Positions 1-8,715 of a stretch of 64,000 nucleotides of DNA are shown here, piece after piece. Numbering within the stretch: position 1 is the stretch's first letter; every line of letters begins with the position of its first letter. The translations under genes and the position numbers were made by a program. The notes under the pieces are model-generated. The model saw only the letters and a list, made by a program, of their open reading frames with translations, was not told where the DNA came from and did no database searches. The stretch comes from Pseudomonas palmensis (GTDB taxonomy: Bacteria; Pseudomonadota; Gammaproteobacteria; Pseudomonadales; Pseudomonadaceae): positions 1 to 64,000 of the forward strand of contig NZ_JAFKEC010000019.1 of assembly GCF_017848315.1 (NCBI RefSeq), in the 5' to 3' direction.

Positions 1-507
1 GATCTGCCAGTCGAAATCGGCATAGGTCTGGGTTGCAGCCCAGATGCTGAACATCAGGTGGTGCGGGTCGACCGGGGCGATCAGGCCGCGCTCGATCCAG
101 CCCTGGATGCATTCGATGTTGTGCCGTGCCTGCACGTTGAGCTGCTCGACCTGGCTTGCGCTCAGGTGCGGCGCGCCGTGCATGATCTCGCTGGCGAACA
201 CCTTGGACGCGAAGGGCAGGTCGCGGGAGATGCGCACCTTGGAGCGGATATAGGCACTGAGCACCTCTTGCGGCTCACCGTCGGCATTGAACGGGGTGGA
301 GGCCTGCATGATCGGCTCGATGATGCTTTCGAGCACCTCGCGGTAGAGGTTTTCCTTGGATTTGAAGTAGTAGTAGACGTTGGGCTTGGGCAGGCCGGCC
401 TTGGCCGCGATGTCGCTGGTCTTGGTGGCGGCGAAGCCCTTGTCGGCGAACTCCTCGCTGGCGGCCCGCAGGATCAGTTCTTTGTTGCGCTCGCGAATGG
501 TGCTCAT
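1..507 (-). CDS. TetR-family regulator, RutR-like (C-terminus cut by window edge)
   Basis: The 169 visible codons begin at an ATG read leftward and run off the window. The N-terminal half is a classic TetR helix-turn-helix (about residues 10-55, ending in the PNVYYYFKSKENLY recognition segment). The visible C-terminal part, with HLMFSIWAATQTYADFD, resembles the YcdC/RutR C-terminal domain. RutR-type proteins are repressors that sense pyrimidine or purine breakdown products and bind TTGACC-type palindromes. The gene sits next to a purine-catabolism cluster whose promoters contain TGAC-N6-GTCA palindromes, so it is a good candidate for their regulator. The family call is secure. The RutR-like assignment is inference from the C-terminal motif and the context. 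Confidence 0.8.
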   Translation of the reverse strand, partial: MSTIRERNKELILRAASEEFADKGFAATKTSDIAAKAGLPKPNVYYYFKSKENLYREVLESIIEPIMQASTPFNADGEPQEVLSAYIRSKVRISRDLPFASKVFASEIMHGAPHLSASQVEQLNVQARHNIECIQGWIERGLIAPVDPHHLMFSIWAATQTYADFDWQI

Positions 508-662
508 GGTGGCGCTGTTCCTTGTATCTGGCCGCGTGCGGCAACAGGCCTGGGCAGGCGGTTGCGCATGGTAGCACCGCGTTCGCGAAGCGCTCAAGGT
601 CGCCCCTTTTGCCCATCGACAGGCTAAGCTTGGCGCCATCTCACCTCAATGGAACATGAATC

Positions 663-1577
663 ATGGCTGCAAGCAGTTTGCTGGTACTGATCGACGATAT
701 CGCCACGGTACTCGACGATGTCTCGGTCATGACCAAGGTCGCGGCCAAGAAGACCGCCGGCGTACTGGGTGATGATCTGGCCCTCAATGCCCAGCAGGTC
801 ACGGGTGTGCGCGCCGAGCGGGAACTGCCGGTGGTGTGGGCGGTGGCCAAGGGCTCGTTCCTGAACAAGCTGATCCTGGTGCCGGCTGCGTTGCTGATCA
901 GCGCATTCATCCCGTGGGCGGTAACCCCGCTGCTGATGCTCGGCGGCGCCTACCTGTGCTTCGAGGGGTTCGAAAAGCTCGCGCACAGGTTTCTGCACAG
1001 CGCCGAGGAGGCCAAGGCCGGGCATGCGGCATTGACCGAAGCAGTGGCCAACCCGGCGGTCGACCTGGTGACGTTCGAGAAAGACAAGATCAAGGGCGCG
1101 GTGCGTACCGACTTCATTCTCTCGGCCGAGATCATCGCCATCACGCTGGGCACCGTGGCCGATGCGCCCCTGCCCCAGCAGATCATCGTGCTGTCGGGCA
1201 TCGCGATCGTGATGACGATTGGCGTGTACGGGCTGGTGGCGGGGATCGTCAAGCTGGATGACCTGGGCCTGTGGCTGACGCAAAAGGCCTCGCGTGCAGC
1301 CAAGGCCATCGGCAACGGCATTTTGAGTGCGGCGCCCTACATGATGAAAAGCCTGTCGGTGATCGGCACCGCGGCGATGTTCCTGGTAGGTGGCGGGATT
1401 CTGGTGCATGGCATCGCGCCGCTGCATCATGCCATCGAGGCCTTCGGCGAAGGGCGTGGCGGGGCGCTGACGACTGCCTTGCTCAATGCCGGCGAAGAAC
1501 GCAACCCGGTCAGAAGTGCACTTTCACCAGCAGGCTCGCGGTGTTCTGGTCGGTATCGAAGGCGTCGCTGTCCTTGA
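663..1577 (+). CDS. DUF808 (YedI-like) inner-membrane protein with lost/replaced C-terminus
   Basis: The N-terminus [20 protein letters not shown] and the following segments match the DUF808/YedI family of poorly characterised membrane proteins. Hydrophobic segments lie near residues 66-98, 150-170, 180-205 and 238-258. Family-like sequence continues to about residue 278 ([24 protein letters not shown]). The last ~26 residues are Arg/Pro/Ser-rich and are simply the antisense reading of the 3' end of the convergent porin gene, with which this frame overlaps by 68 nt. The expected final membrane helix is therefore missing. The gene is probably truncated by the rearrangement that placed or duplicated the porin here, and may be a pseudogene. 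Confidence 0.75.
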   Translation: MAASSLLVLIDDIATVLDDVSVMTKVAAKKTAGVLGDDLALNAQQVTGVRAERELPVVWAVAKGSFLNKLILVPAALLISAFIPWAVTPLLMLGGAYLCFEGFEKLAHRFLHSAEEAKAGHAALTEAVANPAVDLVTFEKDKIKGAVRTDFILSAEIIAITLGTVADAPLPQQIIVLSGIAIVMTIGVYGLVAGIVKLDDLGLWLTQKASRAAKAIGNGILSAAPYMMKSLSVIGTAAMFLVGGGILVHGIAPLHHAIEAFGEGRGGALTTALLNAGEERNPVRSALSPAGSRCSGRYRRRRCP

Positions 1578-2295
1578 TGCCGTACTTGTCTTTCCAGTAG
1601 TCGTATTCGAAACCGACGTACAGCTGTTTTTCGCCCAGGTTCAGGGCCTTGCCCAGGTCATACTTGATCTGCGGGTTGAAGTGCAGGTTGGAATGATAGG
1701 TGCCGCGACGCCGGGTCTCGTCATTGTCCACCACCCAGTCCATGTAGCCGTCGATCAGGATGTCCGACTTGCCCACGGGAATGGTGTACGACCATACCGG
1801 GGTGATCTGCCATACGTTGTCACCGGCGCGGCTGCCCTCGGTGTGGCGCTGGTAGAAGTTGAGCTGGAAGTAGTCGAAGCCGGGGATGGCCAGGTCGAAG
1901 CCTGGGCCGATCAGGTACGACTCGTTGTCTCCCTCGCCAAACTCGTAGGTCATGGCCAGCAGCACATCCTTGACCGGGCCGAACTCCAGTTTCTGGTCGA
2001 AGATCTTGCCGAACGACAGGCGCGGGGTGAACTCGCCGTAGTAGGTGTTCGGGCCGACGTTGCCGTCCTTCTTGCCGTTGTAGAAGATCTTGTCGATGAA
2101 CAGGAAGTTGTCGCCGTACTTCCAGGCATCGGCGTGCTCGAAAGTGAAGGTCTGCTGGATCTGCGGGTTGACCGTAAAGTCCTTGCCGTAGAGGTAGGTC
2201 AGGCTGTTGTTCTGCCACTGCAGCAGGTCACCGGCGGTGGCGGTACTTGCCGCCAGCAGGCCGCCTGCAAGCATCAGGCTGTTGGTAATGCGCAT
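1510..2295 (-). CDS. Tsx-family nucleoside-specific outer-membrane channel, copy 1
   Basis: The product is a 261-residue outer-membrane beta-barrel of the Channel_Tsx/OmpK family. It has a signal peptide ([17 protein letters not shown], cleaved after TATA) and ends in the aromatic VKVHF typical of porins. Tsx channels take up nucleosides and related compounds, which fits the adjacent purine transport and breakdown genes. The ATG at 2295 is preferred over one 27 nt upstream because GGGAG lies just before it and the signal peptide then begins correctly. The gene is roughly four-fifths identical by eye to the gene at 2649-3434, so the two are tandem duplicates. Its 3' end overlaps the convergent DUF808 frame. 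Confidence 0.88.
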   Translation of the reverse strand: MRITNSLMLAGGLLAASTATAGDLLQWQNNSLTYLYGKDFTVNPQIQQTFTFEHADAWKYGDNFLFIDKIFYNGKKDGNVGPNTYYGEFTPRLSFGKIFDQKLEFGPVKDVLLAMTYEFGEGDNESYLIGPGFDLAIPGFDYFQLNFYQRHTEGSRAGDNVWQITPVWSYTIPVGKSDILIDGYMDWVVDNDETRRRGTYHSNLHFNPQIKYDLGKALNLGEKQLYVGFEYDYWKDKYGIKDSDAFDTDQNTASLLVKVHF

Positions 2296-2648
2296 TGCGT
2301 GCTCCCTTGATTGATTCGGCACTCTGTGTCGGCGCCGTTCTGGTTCAGCGTGTTGTCTTTTTGGTCAGCTTTTTTCGATCGGCCACAGCGCGTTCGCAAG
2401 AGCTGAGCCAACCTTGGCGGGTTGGCGCAACGGGCCTGCTCGACGTCTTTCTGAACAGTTGAACAAGGGGCGTGAGGCTGGCAATACGCTTACCAACCGC
2501 CCGAATTCATTGACTGAGCGGTCAGTAAACGCAGGTAGGAGGGGTCCTACCCTGAGCGAGGGGGCGCGCAGATTACTGGCTTGCGCGCCGTCCCTCAAGT
2601 GCTCCGTTATGGAGCGTGTGCGACAAAAACTGTGCGTTCGATCAGGTT
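2296..2648. other. Intergenic region between the two tsx copies
   Basis: I see no gene in these 353 bases. They hold the presumed promoter of the downstream tsx copy, a TGAC-N6-GTCA palindrome at 2511-2524, and a 7-bp-stem hairpin with a GGGG loop (ggtagga/tcctacc, 2534-2551). A smaller hairpin (gctcc/ggagc) lies around 2605-2622. Neither hairpin has a T-run, so neither is a convincing intrinsic terminator. Confidence 0.6.
2510..2525. promoter_or_regulatory. Candidate RutR/TetR-type operator (TTGACTGAGCGGTCAG)
   Basis: This is a TGAC-N6-GTCA palindrome in the region upstream of the first-listed tsx gene (start at 2295). The bases that follow (GTCAGTAAA) also occur in the puuE/hiuH promoter region at 8610-8618. 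The spacing equals that of the known RutR consensus TTGACCA-NN-TGGTCAA. It is judged functional only by recurrence in this cluster. Confidence 0.5.
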
Positions 2649-3434
2649 TTAGAAGTGAACCTTGATCAGCGCACTGGTCACGCTCTGGTTGGTCTTGAGG
2701 CGATCGCTGTCCTCGATGCCGTATTTGTCCTTCCAGTAGCTGTATTCGATACCCACGTACAGCTGCTTGGCGCCGATGTTCAGCGCCTTGCCCAGGTCGT
2801 ACTTGACCTGCGGGTTGAAGTGCAGGTTGGCGTGGTAGGTGCCGCGACGGCTTTCGTCGTTGTCCACCACCCAGTCCATGTAGCCATCGATCAGCAGGTC
2901 GGACCTGCCCATGGGGATGGTGTAGGAGAACGCCGGGGTGATCTGCCACACGCGATCACCCGGGCGGCTGCCTTCGGTGTTGCGCTGGTAGAAGTTGAGG
3001 GTGAAGTAGTTGAAGCCGGGGATGGCCAGGTCGAAGCCCGGGCCGATCAGGTAGGCCTCGTTGTCGCCTTCACCGGTTTCGTAGGTCATGGCCAGCAGCA
3101 CGTCCTTGATCGGGCCGAACTCCAGCTTCTGGTCGAAGATCTTGCCGAACGACAGGCGCGGGCTGATCTCGCTGTAGTAGGTGTTCTTGCCCTTGTTACG
3201 GTCTTGGCCGCCGTTGTAGAAGATCTTGTCGACGAACAGGAAGTTGTCGCCGTACTTCCATTTGTTGGCGTGCTCGAAAGTCACCGTCTGCTGGATCCGC
3301 GGGTTGACCTGAAAGTCCTTGCCGTACAGATACGTCAGGCTGTTGGTGTGCCAGAGCAGCAGGTCCTCCGCTACCGCAGGAAGCGTGGCCAGCAAGCTGC
3401 TGCCCAGCAAGAGGGAAGAGGTGATGCGTTTCAT
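2649..3434 (-). CDS. Tsx-family nucleoside-specific outer-membrane channel, copy 2
   Basis: The product has 261 residues with a signal peptide (MKRITSSLLLGSSLLATLPAVA) followed by a mature barrel starting [19 protein letters not shown]. It ends in LIKVHF, the C-terminal phenylalanine used for barrel insertion. It aligns along its whole length with the neighbouring copy, with one one-residue gap after DNDE. The start at 3434 is chosen because the signal peptide begins there; an in-frame ATG 51 nt upstream would add a charged, non-signal extension. The urate/xanthine permease gene lies 136 nt upstream on the same strand, so outer- and inner-membrane uptake are encoded side by side. Confidence 0.88.
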   Translation of the reverse strand: MKRITSSLLLGSSLLATLPAVAEDLLLWHTNSLTYLYGKDFQVNPRIQQTVTFEHANKWKYGDNFLFVDKIFYNGGQDRNKGKNTYYSEISPRLSFGKIFDQKLEFGPIKDVLLAMTYETGEGDNEAYLIGPGFDLAIPGFNYFTLNFYQRNTEGSRPGDRVWQITPAFSYTIPMGRSDLLIDGYMDWVVDNDESRRGTYHANLHFNPQVKYDLGKALNIGAKQLYVGIEYSYWKDKYGIEDSDRLKTNQSVTSALIKVHF

Positions 3435-3545
3435 GTGGTTATTCCCGGCTATTGTTATTGTTGGATTGCGGTTTTTTCGGCGCAAACGCGCCCCGAGCGG
3501 CCCACTCCCAGGGGCCGACGGTACTGCGTGGTGCTCGGGTTGAGC

Positions 3546-3565
3546 GGGGCGGCAGGCGCCGCCCC
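3546..3565 (-). terminator. GC-rich hairpin after the purine permease gene
   Basis: A perfect 8-bp stem (ggggcggc/gccgcccc) with an AGGC loop lies 5 nt beyond the permease stop codon. There is no T-run, so this could be a weak or Rho-assisted terminator, or a 3'-end stabiliser within the operon. Confidence 0.4.
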
Positions 3566-3570
3566 GTGTA

Positions 3571-4926
3571 TCAGTGCTGGTGCACGGCGTCGTTGTGCGC
3601 GGCGCGTTCGGCGCCGCCCAATACGTTGAACAGCAGGTTCAGTACCAGGGCACTGACGGTGGCCATGGCGATGCCGCTGTGGGTGATCGGCTCCATCCAC
3701 TGCGGCATCTGCGCGAAGAACTCCGGACGTACCACCGGGATCAGCCCCATGCCGACGCTGACGGCCACCAGCAACTGGTTGCGCCGGTCGCCGATGTCGG
3801 CCTCCTGCAGGATCTTGATGCCGGTGGCCGCGACCATGCCGAACATGGCGATGGAGGCGCCGCCCAGTACCGCCGGCGGGATCGAGGCAATCAGGAATGC
3901 CGCCTTGGGCAGCAGGCTGAGCACGATCAGGAACAGCCCGGCCACCACGGTCACGTAGCGGCAGCGCACGCCGGTCATCTGGACCAGGCCGATGTTCTGT
4001 GCGAACGAGGAGTGGGTGAAGGTGTTGAAAAAGCCTGCCACGAACGAGGCGCCGGCGTCCCAGAACAGGCCGCGACGCAGCATGCCCGGGGTCACTTCAC
4101 GCTCGGTGACCTTGCCCAGCGCCAGGAACATGCCGGTGGACTCGACGAAGATGATCACCACCACCAGGCACATCGACAGGATCGGCGCCAGGCTGAAGGT
4201 GGGCATGCCGAAGTGCAGCGGGGTGACCACCTGTACCCAGGGGGCCTGGGCCAGGCCGCTGAGGTCGACCATGCCGATGGCGCCGGCAATGATGTAGCCC
4301 AGGCCCATGCCGATCAGTACCGACACGTTCACCCAGAAGCCACGCATGAAGCGATTGATCAGCAGGATGGTGGTCAGCACCAGGCCGGCCACGGCCAGGT
4401 AGATCGGCGAGCCGAACGGCGCGGCCGCCGCGCCGCCGCCGGCCCAGTTGACGGCGACCGGGAACAGCGACAGACCGATGGAGGTAATCACCGTGCCGGT
4501 GACCAGTGGCGGGAAAAACCTCACCACCTTGGACATGAACGGGGCGATCAGCATGCCGAAGAAGCCGGCGGCGATGGTCGCGCCGAAAATCCCCTGCAGG
4601 CCCACGCCGGGCATGCCGGCCATGGCCACCATGCTGCCGACGGCGGCGAAGCTGGCGCCCATCATCACCGGCATGCGGATGCCCAGTGCGCCAATGCCGA
4701 GCGACTGGACCACGGTGGCGACACCGGCGACCAGCAGATCGGCATTGATCAGGAATGCGATTTCTTCACGAGAGAGCCCGGCGGCCTGCCCGATGATCAG
4801 CGGCACCGCAATGGCACCTCCGTACATCAGCAGAACATGTTGCAAACCCACCAGGATCAGTTGCAGCAGGGGCAGTGGCTGTCGTGGCGGCGCAACGGGG
4901 ATGTACGCCTTGCGTGACTCGGACAT
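3571..4926 (-). CDS. NCS2-family urate/xanthine:cation symporter (UacT/XanQ-like)
   Basis: The product is a 451-residue polytopic inner-membrane protein with about 14 hydrophobic segments. The NCS2 signature QNIGLVQMTG lies near residues 309-318. The conserved glutamate segment FVESTGMFLALGKVT marks the substrate site of the urate/xanthine branch. The gene lies 117 nt downstream of puuD on the same strand, so the substrate is most likely urate or xanthine. The family is secure. The choice between urate and xanthine rests on context. Confidence 0.88.
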   Translation of the reverse strand: MSESRKAYIPVAPPRQPLPLLQLILVGLQHVLLMYGGAIAVPLIIGQAAGLSREEIAFLINADLLVAGVATVVQSLGIGALGIRMPVMMGASFAAVGSMVAMAGMPGVGLQGIFGATIAAGFFGMLIAPFMSKVVRFFPPLVTGTVITSIGLSLFPVAVNWAGGGAAAAPFGSPIYLAVAGLVLTTILLINRFMRGFWVNVSVLIGMGLGYIIAGAIGMVDLSGLAQAPWVQVVTPLHFGMPTFSLAPILSMCLVVVIIFVESTGMFLALGKVTEREVTPGMLRRGLFWDAGASFVAGFFNTFTHSSFAQNIGLVQMTGVRCRYVTVVAGLFLIVLSLLPKAAFLIASIPPAVLGGASIAMFGMVAATGIKILQEADIGDRRNQLLVAVSVGMGLIPVVRPEFFAQMPQWMEPITHSGIAMATVSALVLNLLFNVLGGAERAAHNDAVHQH

Positions 4927-5043
4927 GCAGCACCTCAGGTTTTGTTTTTATTCTGGGTAGCTGCAGGCTCAGGCGCCCTGCTTGCGAAGAAGCAGGAGGC
5001 CGCGCCTGGCTTGCAGCTTGTAGCTTGCCGCTTGAAGCTTGTA

Positions 5044-6369
5044 TCAGTTGGTTGGAGCACCCTTGGCGATCCATGCACCAATCAGTTCACGTTCCTGCTG
5101 GGTCATCTGGGTGATGTTGCCCAGGGGCATGATCTGGCTGGCGACGGCCTGTGCCTGGATGCGTGGGGCCAGTTGCTGGATCTGTTGCGGGGTATCGAGC
5201 ATCACGCCGGCCGGGGCGGCACTGAACAGCGGGCTGGTCGGCTTGGCCGAATGGCACACGGTGCAGCGTTCCTGGATGACGCTGTGGATCTTGTCGAAGT
5301 TGCCGCTGTCCGCCGCAGCGGTGGCAGTGGCGGGCGCTTCGGCCGGGGTGGCGGCAGGTGCCGGGTTGGCGGCCTGTTCGGCGGCTTTCTCGGCAGCGGT
5401 CTTGCCACCCAGTGCGGTTTCCGGCAGCGGCTGGTACTGGACCTTGGCAGCGGCCTGCTCAGGGGCGGTCGGCATCGGCTTGGGGCCGGTGACGTAGGCC
5501 AGGCAGATCATCGCCAGGGCGCCGACGGGCAGGGTCCAGGCGTACTTGGCGCTGTCGTGGCGGGTGTTGAAGTAGTGACGCACCAGCACCGCTGCAATCG
5601 CGATCCCGGCCAGGATCAGCCAGTTGTACTGGCTGCCGTAGGTGCTCGGGAAGTGGTTGCTGATCATGATGAACAGCACCGGCAGGGTGAAGTAGTTGTT
5701 GTGGCGCGAACGCAGCAGGCCCTTGGCCGGCAGGGTCGGGTCGGGGGTTTCGTTCTTCTCGATGGCGGCGACCAGTGCACGCTGGGCCGGCATGATGATG
5801 CGGAACACGTTGCCGACCATGATGGTGCCGATGATCGCGCCGGTGTGCAGGTACGCACCACGGCCGCTGAACACCTGGCTGAAGCCGTAGCAGGCCGCAA
5901 TGATCAGCACGAACAGCACCAGGCCGAGCAGGCCGGGGCGCTTGCCCAGGGGCGAGTCGCACAGCACGTCGTAGATGAACCAGCCGGCGATCAGCGAACC
6001 GACGCCGATGGCGATGCCTTCACCACCGCTCAGGGTGCTGCCGGGGGCCAGCAGGTAGACGCTGGGGTTCCAGTAGAACACCAGGCACAGCAGGGCAATA
6101 CCCGACATCCAGGTGAAGTAGGCTTCCCATTTGAACCAGTGCAGGTTCTCCGGCATTTTCGGCGGGGCCAGCTTGTACTTTTCCAGGTGGTAGATACCGC
6201 CACCGTGAATCGCCCAGAGGTCGCCCGACAGACCGTCGCGCGGGTTGGCCCGGTTGAGGTTGTTCTCCAGCCATACGAAATAGAACGACGCGCCGATCCA
6301 GGCCACGCCAGTGATCATGTGAACCCAGCGCACGCTCAGGTTCAGCCATTCCAACAGATGTGCTTCCAC
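5044..6369 (-). CDS. puuD: PuuD, membrane-bound urate hydroxylase with C-terminal cytochrome c domain
   Basis: PuuD oxidises urate to 5-hydroxyisourate and passes electrons to the respiratory chain, replacing the soluble uricase. The 441-residue protein starts MEAHLLEWLNLSVRWVHMIT and has about eight membrane helices in its first ~290 residues (DUF989). An Ala/Pro-rich linker follows (~300-350), then a cytochrome c domain with heme motif CTVCH at ~369-373 and a probable axial Met at ~414 in SQIMPLGN. The length and architecture match the family. allA lies 47 nt upstream on the same strand and hiuH, for the next step, is nearby. Confidence 0.93.
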   Translation of the reverse strand: MEAHLLEWLNLSVRWVHMITGVAWIGASFYFVWLENNLNRANPRDGLSGDLWAIHGGGIYHLEKYKLAPPKMPENLHWFKWEAYFTWMSGIALLCLVFYWNPSVYLLAPGSTLSGGEGIAIGVGSLIAGWFIYDVLCDSPLGKRPGLLGLVLFVLIIAACYGFSQVFSGRGAYLHTGAIIGTIMVGNVFRIIMPAQRALVAAIEKNETPDPTLPAKGLLRSRHNNYFTLPVLFIMISNHFPSTYGSQYNWLILAGIAIAAVLVRHYFNTRHDSAKYAWTLPVGALAMICLAYVTGPKPMPTAPEQAAAKVQYQPLPETALGGKTAAEKAAEQAANPAPAATPAEAPATATAAADSGNFDKIHSVIQERCTVCHSAKPTSPLFSAAPAGVMLDTPQQIQQLAPRIQAQAVASQIMPLGNITQMTQQERELIGAWIAKGAPTN

Positions 6370-6416
6370 AGTCTTTACCTCTTGCCGGTCACCGCAGGCC
6401 AGTGACCGACCTTCTC

Positions 6417-6920
6417 TTATTGGTGGGGTGCGAGGATCAGTTGCTCATCCTCATTGAAGAAATGTTCGTCGCAGTTGTTGCCGGAACCGCTGCGATCAAC
6501 CACCAGGAAGTCATCCCGCTTTTCGATCGTCAGCACCGGGTGGTGCCAGACGCCGCGATGGTAATTGATGCCCTGCCTGCCATTACTGACAAAGGCGCGG
6601 ACAAGACCCGATACAGGTACATCGCCAACGGGCGCGACCACGATCAGAAAGGGATTGCCGAGCAGCGGGATGAAGGCCTGGCTGCCCAGCGGATGGCGCT
6701 CCAGCATGCGCACGGTCAGCGGCATGTCCTGCGCGTCGGCGCGGAAGATGCTGATGATGGCGGAGTCCTCGGGCTGGGCGGTTTCTACCGTGGCCAGCTT
6801 GTGGAAGCGCATGGTCGAACCGTTGTTGATCATGAAGTGGTCGCTGCCGTCGGTTTCGATCACGTCACCGAAAGGGGCGAAGGCTTCTTTGGTCAGGGGC
6901 TCAATCACTAAAGTGCGCAT
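6417..6920 (-). CDS. allA: Ureidoglycolate lyase
   Basis: The 167-residue product is a complete AllA-type cupin enzyme that splits ureidoglycolate into glyoxylate and urea. Family features include MRTLVIEPLTKEAFAPFGDVI at the start, the NGSTMRFHKL segment, ERHPLGSQAFIPL, and NYHRGVWHHPV in the cupin core. It is the terminal enzyme of the purine ring-opening pathway encoded here. uraD lies 75 nt upstream and puuD 47 nt downstream. The enzyme that would supply its substrate (allantoicase) is not in the window. Confidence 0.93.
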   Translation of the reverse strand: MRTLVIEPLTKEAFAPFGDVIETDGSDHFMINNGSTMRFHKLATVETAQPEDSAIISIFRADAQDMPLTVRMLERHPLGSQAFIPLLGNPFLIVVAPVGDVPVSGLVRAFVSNGRQGINYHRGVWHHPVLTIEKRDDFLVVDRSGSGNNCDEHFFNEDEQLILAPHQ

Positions 6921-6995
6921 GCGGGTGTTCTCTAATTATGTGTTGTCGGGGCTTTGGCGAATGCCGGCAGGCCAGTGCCTGCCAAGGCGCGCCGG

Positions 6996-7511
6996 TTACA
7001 GCTGCTGCAGGCGGAACAGGGCGATCAGGTTGATCTGCGCCAGGGCTTCCTTGAACTCGGCTTCGACCGAGTTGTGGATGCGTTTCTCGAACGAGGCGAG
7101 GATCTGGTGCCGGTTGCTGCCTTTAACCGCCATGATGAACGGGAACTGGAACCTGGCCTTGTAGGCGTCGTTGAGTTCGGTGAAACGGGCGAACTCTTCG
7201 GCGGTGCACTGGTGGATGCCGGCGCCAGCCTGTTCGTTGGTGCTCGATTCGGTCAGTTCGCCCTGGACGGCGGCTTTGCCGGCCAGGTCCGGGTGAGCAT
7301 TGATCAGGGCCAGCTGGCTGGCGTGATCGGCGCTGAGCAGGATGTCGCTCATGCGCTGGTGCAGGGCTTCGATCTGGTCCAGCTCGTGCAGTTGGCCCAG
7401 GTCGTAGGCTTTTTCGGCGACCCACGGCGAGTGCTCGTAGATGTCGGCGAAGGCGGCGACGAACGCGGCACGGTCCAGGGTCGAAGGCTTGAGGGTCTTG
7501 AAGTCGGTCAT
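6996..7511 (-). CDS. uraD: OHCU decarboxylase
   Basis: UraD decarboxylates 2-oxo-4-hydroxy-4-carboxy-5-ureidoimidazoline to S-allantoin, the third step of urate breakdown. The 171-residue protein begins MTDFKTLKPSTLDRAAF and contains INAHPDLAGKAA, carrying the conserved catalytic His, then the FPFIMAVKGSNRHQIL segment of the family. The start is fixed by an ATGA overlap with the upstream puuE stop (7508-7511), which implies translational coupling. A longer in-frame start 72 nt upstream would lie inside puuE and adds unrelated sequence. Confidence 0.93.
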   Translation of the reverse strand: MTDFKTLKPSTLDRAAFVAAFADIYEHSPWVAEKAYDLGQLHELDQIEALHQRMSDILLSADHASQLALINAHPDLAGKAAVQGELTESSTNEQAGAGIHQCTAEEFARFTELNDAYKARFQFPFIMAVKGSNRHQILASFEKRIHNSVEAEFKEALAQINLIALFRLQQL

Positions 7512-8437
7512 TTGGCGCTCTCGGCTTGGAAAGGGTGGGTGGCATGCCAGTGGCGGGCGATGTCCACGCGCCGGGCGAACCACACCTGCTCATGGCTCTT
7601 GGCGTACTCCACGAAGCGCTTGAGCGCGGCGATGCGTGCCGGGCGGCCGATCAGGCGGCAGTGCAGGCCGATCGAGAGCATCTTCGGCGCCTCGGCACCT
7701 TCGGCGTAGAGCACGTCGAAGGCGTCCTTGAGGTACTGGAAGAACTGCTCGCCACAATTGAAGCCCTGCACCTGGGTGAAGCGCATGTCGTTGGTGTCCA
7801 GGGTGTAGGGGATCACCAGGTGCGGCTTGCCGGTGGGGTTGTTGGGCTCCCAGTAGGGCAGGTCGTCGTCGTAGGTGTCGCTGTCGTAGAGGAAGCCGCC
7901 TTCCTCCATCACCAGGCGGCGGGTGTTGGGCCCGGTACGGCCGGTGTACCAGCCCAGCGGGCGCTCGCCGGTGAGGTCGGTGAGAATGCGGATGGCCTCG
8001 AGCATGTGCTCGCGCTCCTGGTTCTCGTCCATGTACTGGTAGTCGATCCAGCGGTAGCCGTGGCTGCAGATCTCGTGGCCGGCGGCGACCATGGCGCGGA
8101 TCACGTCGGGGTGGCGCTGGGCGGCCATGGCCACGGCAAACACGGTGAGCGGCACGCCGGTGTCTTCGAACAGCTTGAGCAGGCGCCACACACCGGCGCG
8201 GCTGCCATACTCGTAAAGCGATTCCATGCTCATGTTGCGGGCGCCCTGCAGGGGCTGCGCCGAGACCATCTCGGAAAGGAAGGCTTCGGATTCCTTATCC
8301 CCGTGAAGAATGTTGCGTTCGCCACCTTCTTCATAGTTGAGCACGAAAGACAAAGCGATGCGGGCATTCCCCGGCCAGCGCGGATGGGGTGGGTTGTTGC
8401 CGTAACCGATCAGGTCGCGAGGATAATCAGCGCTCAC
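7508..8437 (-). CDS. puuE: Allantoinase PuuE (polysaccharide-deacetylase/NodB fold)
   Basis: PuuE hydrolyses allantoin to allantoate in the cytoplasm. The 309-residue product carries the NodB homology domain from about residue 60 to 260, including HEICSHGYRWIDYQYMDE and the family's GWYTGRTGPNTRRLV. It is a full-length match to the metal-independent PuuE class rather than the amidohydrolase-type AllB. It is the first gene of the minus-strand urate operon; uraD overlaps its stop by 4 nt. Its promoter region faces hiuH and carries two GntR-type boxes. Confidence 0.93.
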   Translation of the reverse strand: MSADYPRDLIGYGNNPPHPRWPGNARIALSFVLNYEEGGERNILHGDKESEAFLSEMVSAQPLQGARNMSMESLYEYGSRAGVWRLLKLFEDTGVPLTVFAVAMAAQRHPDVIRAMVAAGHEICSHGYRWIDYQYMDENQEREHMLEAIRILTDLTGERPLGWYTGRTGPNTRRLVMEEGGFLYDSDTYDDDLPYWEPNNPTGKPHLVIPYTLDTNDMRFTQVQGFNCGEQFFQYLKDAFDVLYAEGAEAPKMLSIGLHCRLIGRPARIAALKRFVEYAKSHEQVWFARRVDIARHWHATHPFQAESAK

Positions 8438-8512
8438 TGCAGCCTTCCTTCTTGTACGTGAAAACGGGGGTGTGGTGTCTGAGTCAGGTCATCGGCCACA
8501 ACGATGGAGTGA

Positions 8513-8522
8513 TTGTATACAA
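8513..8522. promoter_or_regulatory. GntR/FCD-type palindrome TTGTATACAA (puuE side)
   Basis: This is a perfect 10-bp palindrome 76 nt upstream of the puuE start. The same sequence recurs upstream of the GntR gene at 10826-10835, which links both promoters to that regulator. FCD-type GntR proteins commonly bind short symmetrical GTATAC/GTNNAC cores. Confidence 0.55.
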
Positions 8523-8598
8523 CTTTATTGACGATTTGTAAGCCTGTTTTTTCGCATTTCTTCCGCCATTTGGCCTTGAAAAAGTTTGCAAGAAACCT

Positions 8599-8612
8599 GC
8601 CTGATTGGTCAG
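8599..8612. promoter_or_regulatory. Imperfect RutR-type site (TGCCTGATTGGTCA)
   Basis: The right half (GGTCAGTAAA) is identical to that of the site upstream of tsx at 2510-2525. The left half is TGCC instead of TGAC. The core CTGATTGGTCAG is itself symmetrical. It lies between the two GntR-type boxes. Confidence 0.4.
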
Positions 8613-8705
8613 TAAATGACGATAGCGTCCGCCAGGCGCGCGGCTTTGCGACTGATGGCGTATTTACAGGGCACGCTCGGCAGGCTAACAAAATCGTCGA
8701 ATTTA

Positions 8706-8715
8706 TTGTGTACAA
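8706..8715. promoter_or_regulatory. GntR/FCD-type palindrome TTGTGTACAA (hiuH side)
   Basis: The extended site ATTGTGTACAAT (8705-8716) is symmetrical except for the central base pair. It lies 105 nt upstream of the hiuH start. It is the second member of the box family in this intergenic region. Confidence 0.5.

Noticed and set aside
2365..2949. 194-codon minus-strand frame overlapping the end of the second tsx gene
   Set aside because: It is the tsx sequence in a wrong frame followed by intergenic DNA, with no ribosome site or homology.
6388..6409. GGTCAC-N9-GTGACC inverted repeat between allA and puuD, considered as a regulator site
   Set aside because: It lies inside an operon, its spacing differs from the TGAC-N6-GTCA family, and there is no T-run for a terminator.
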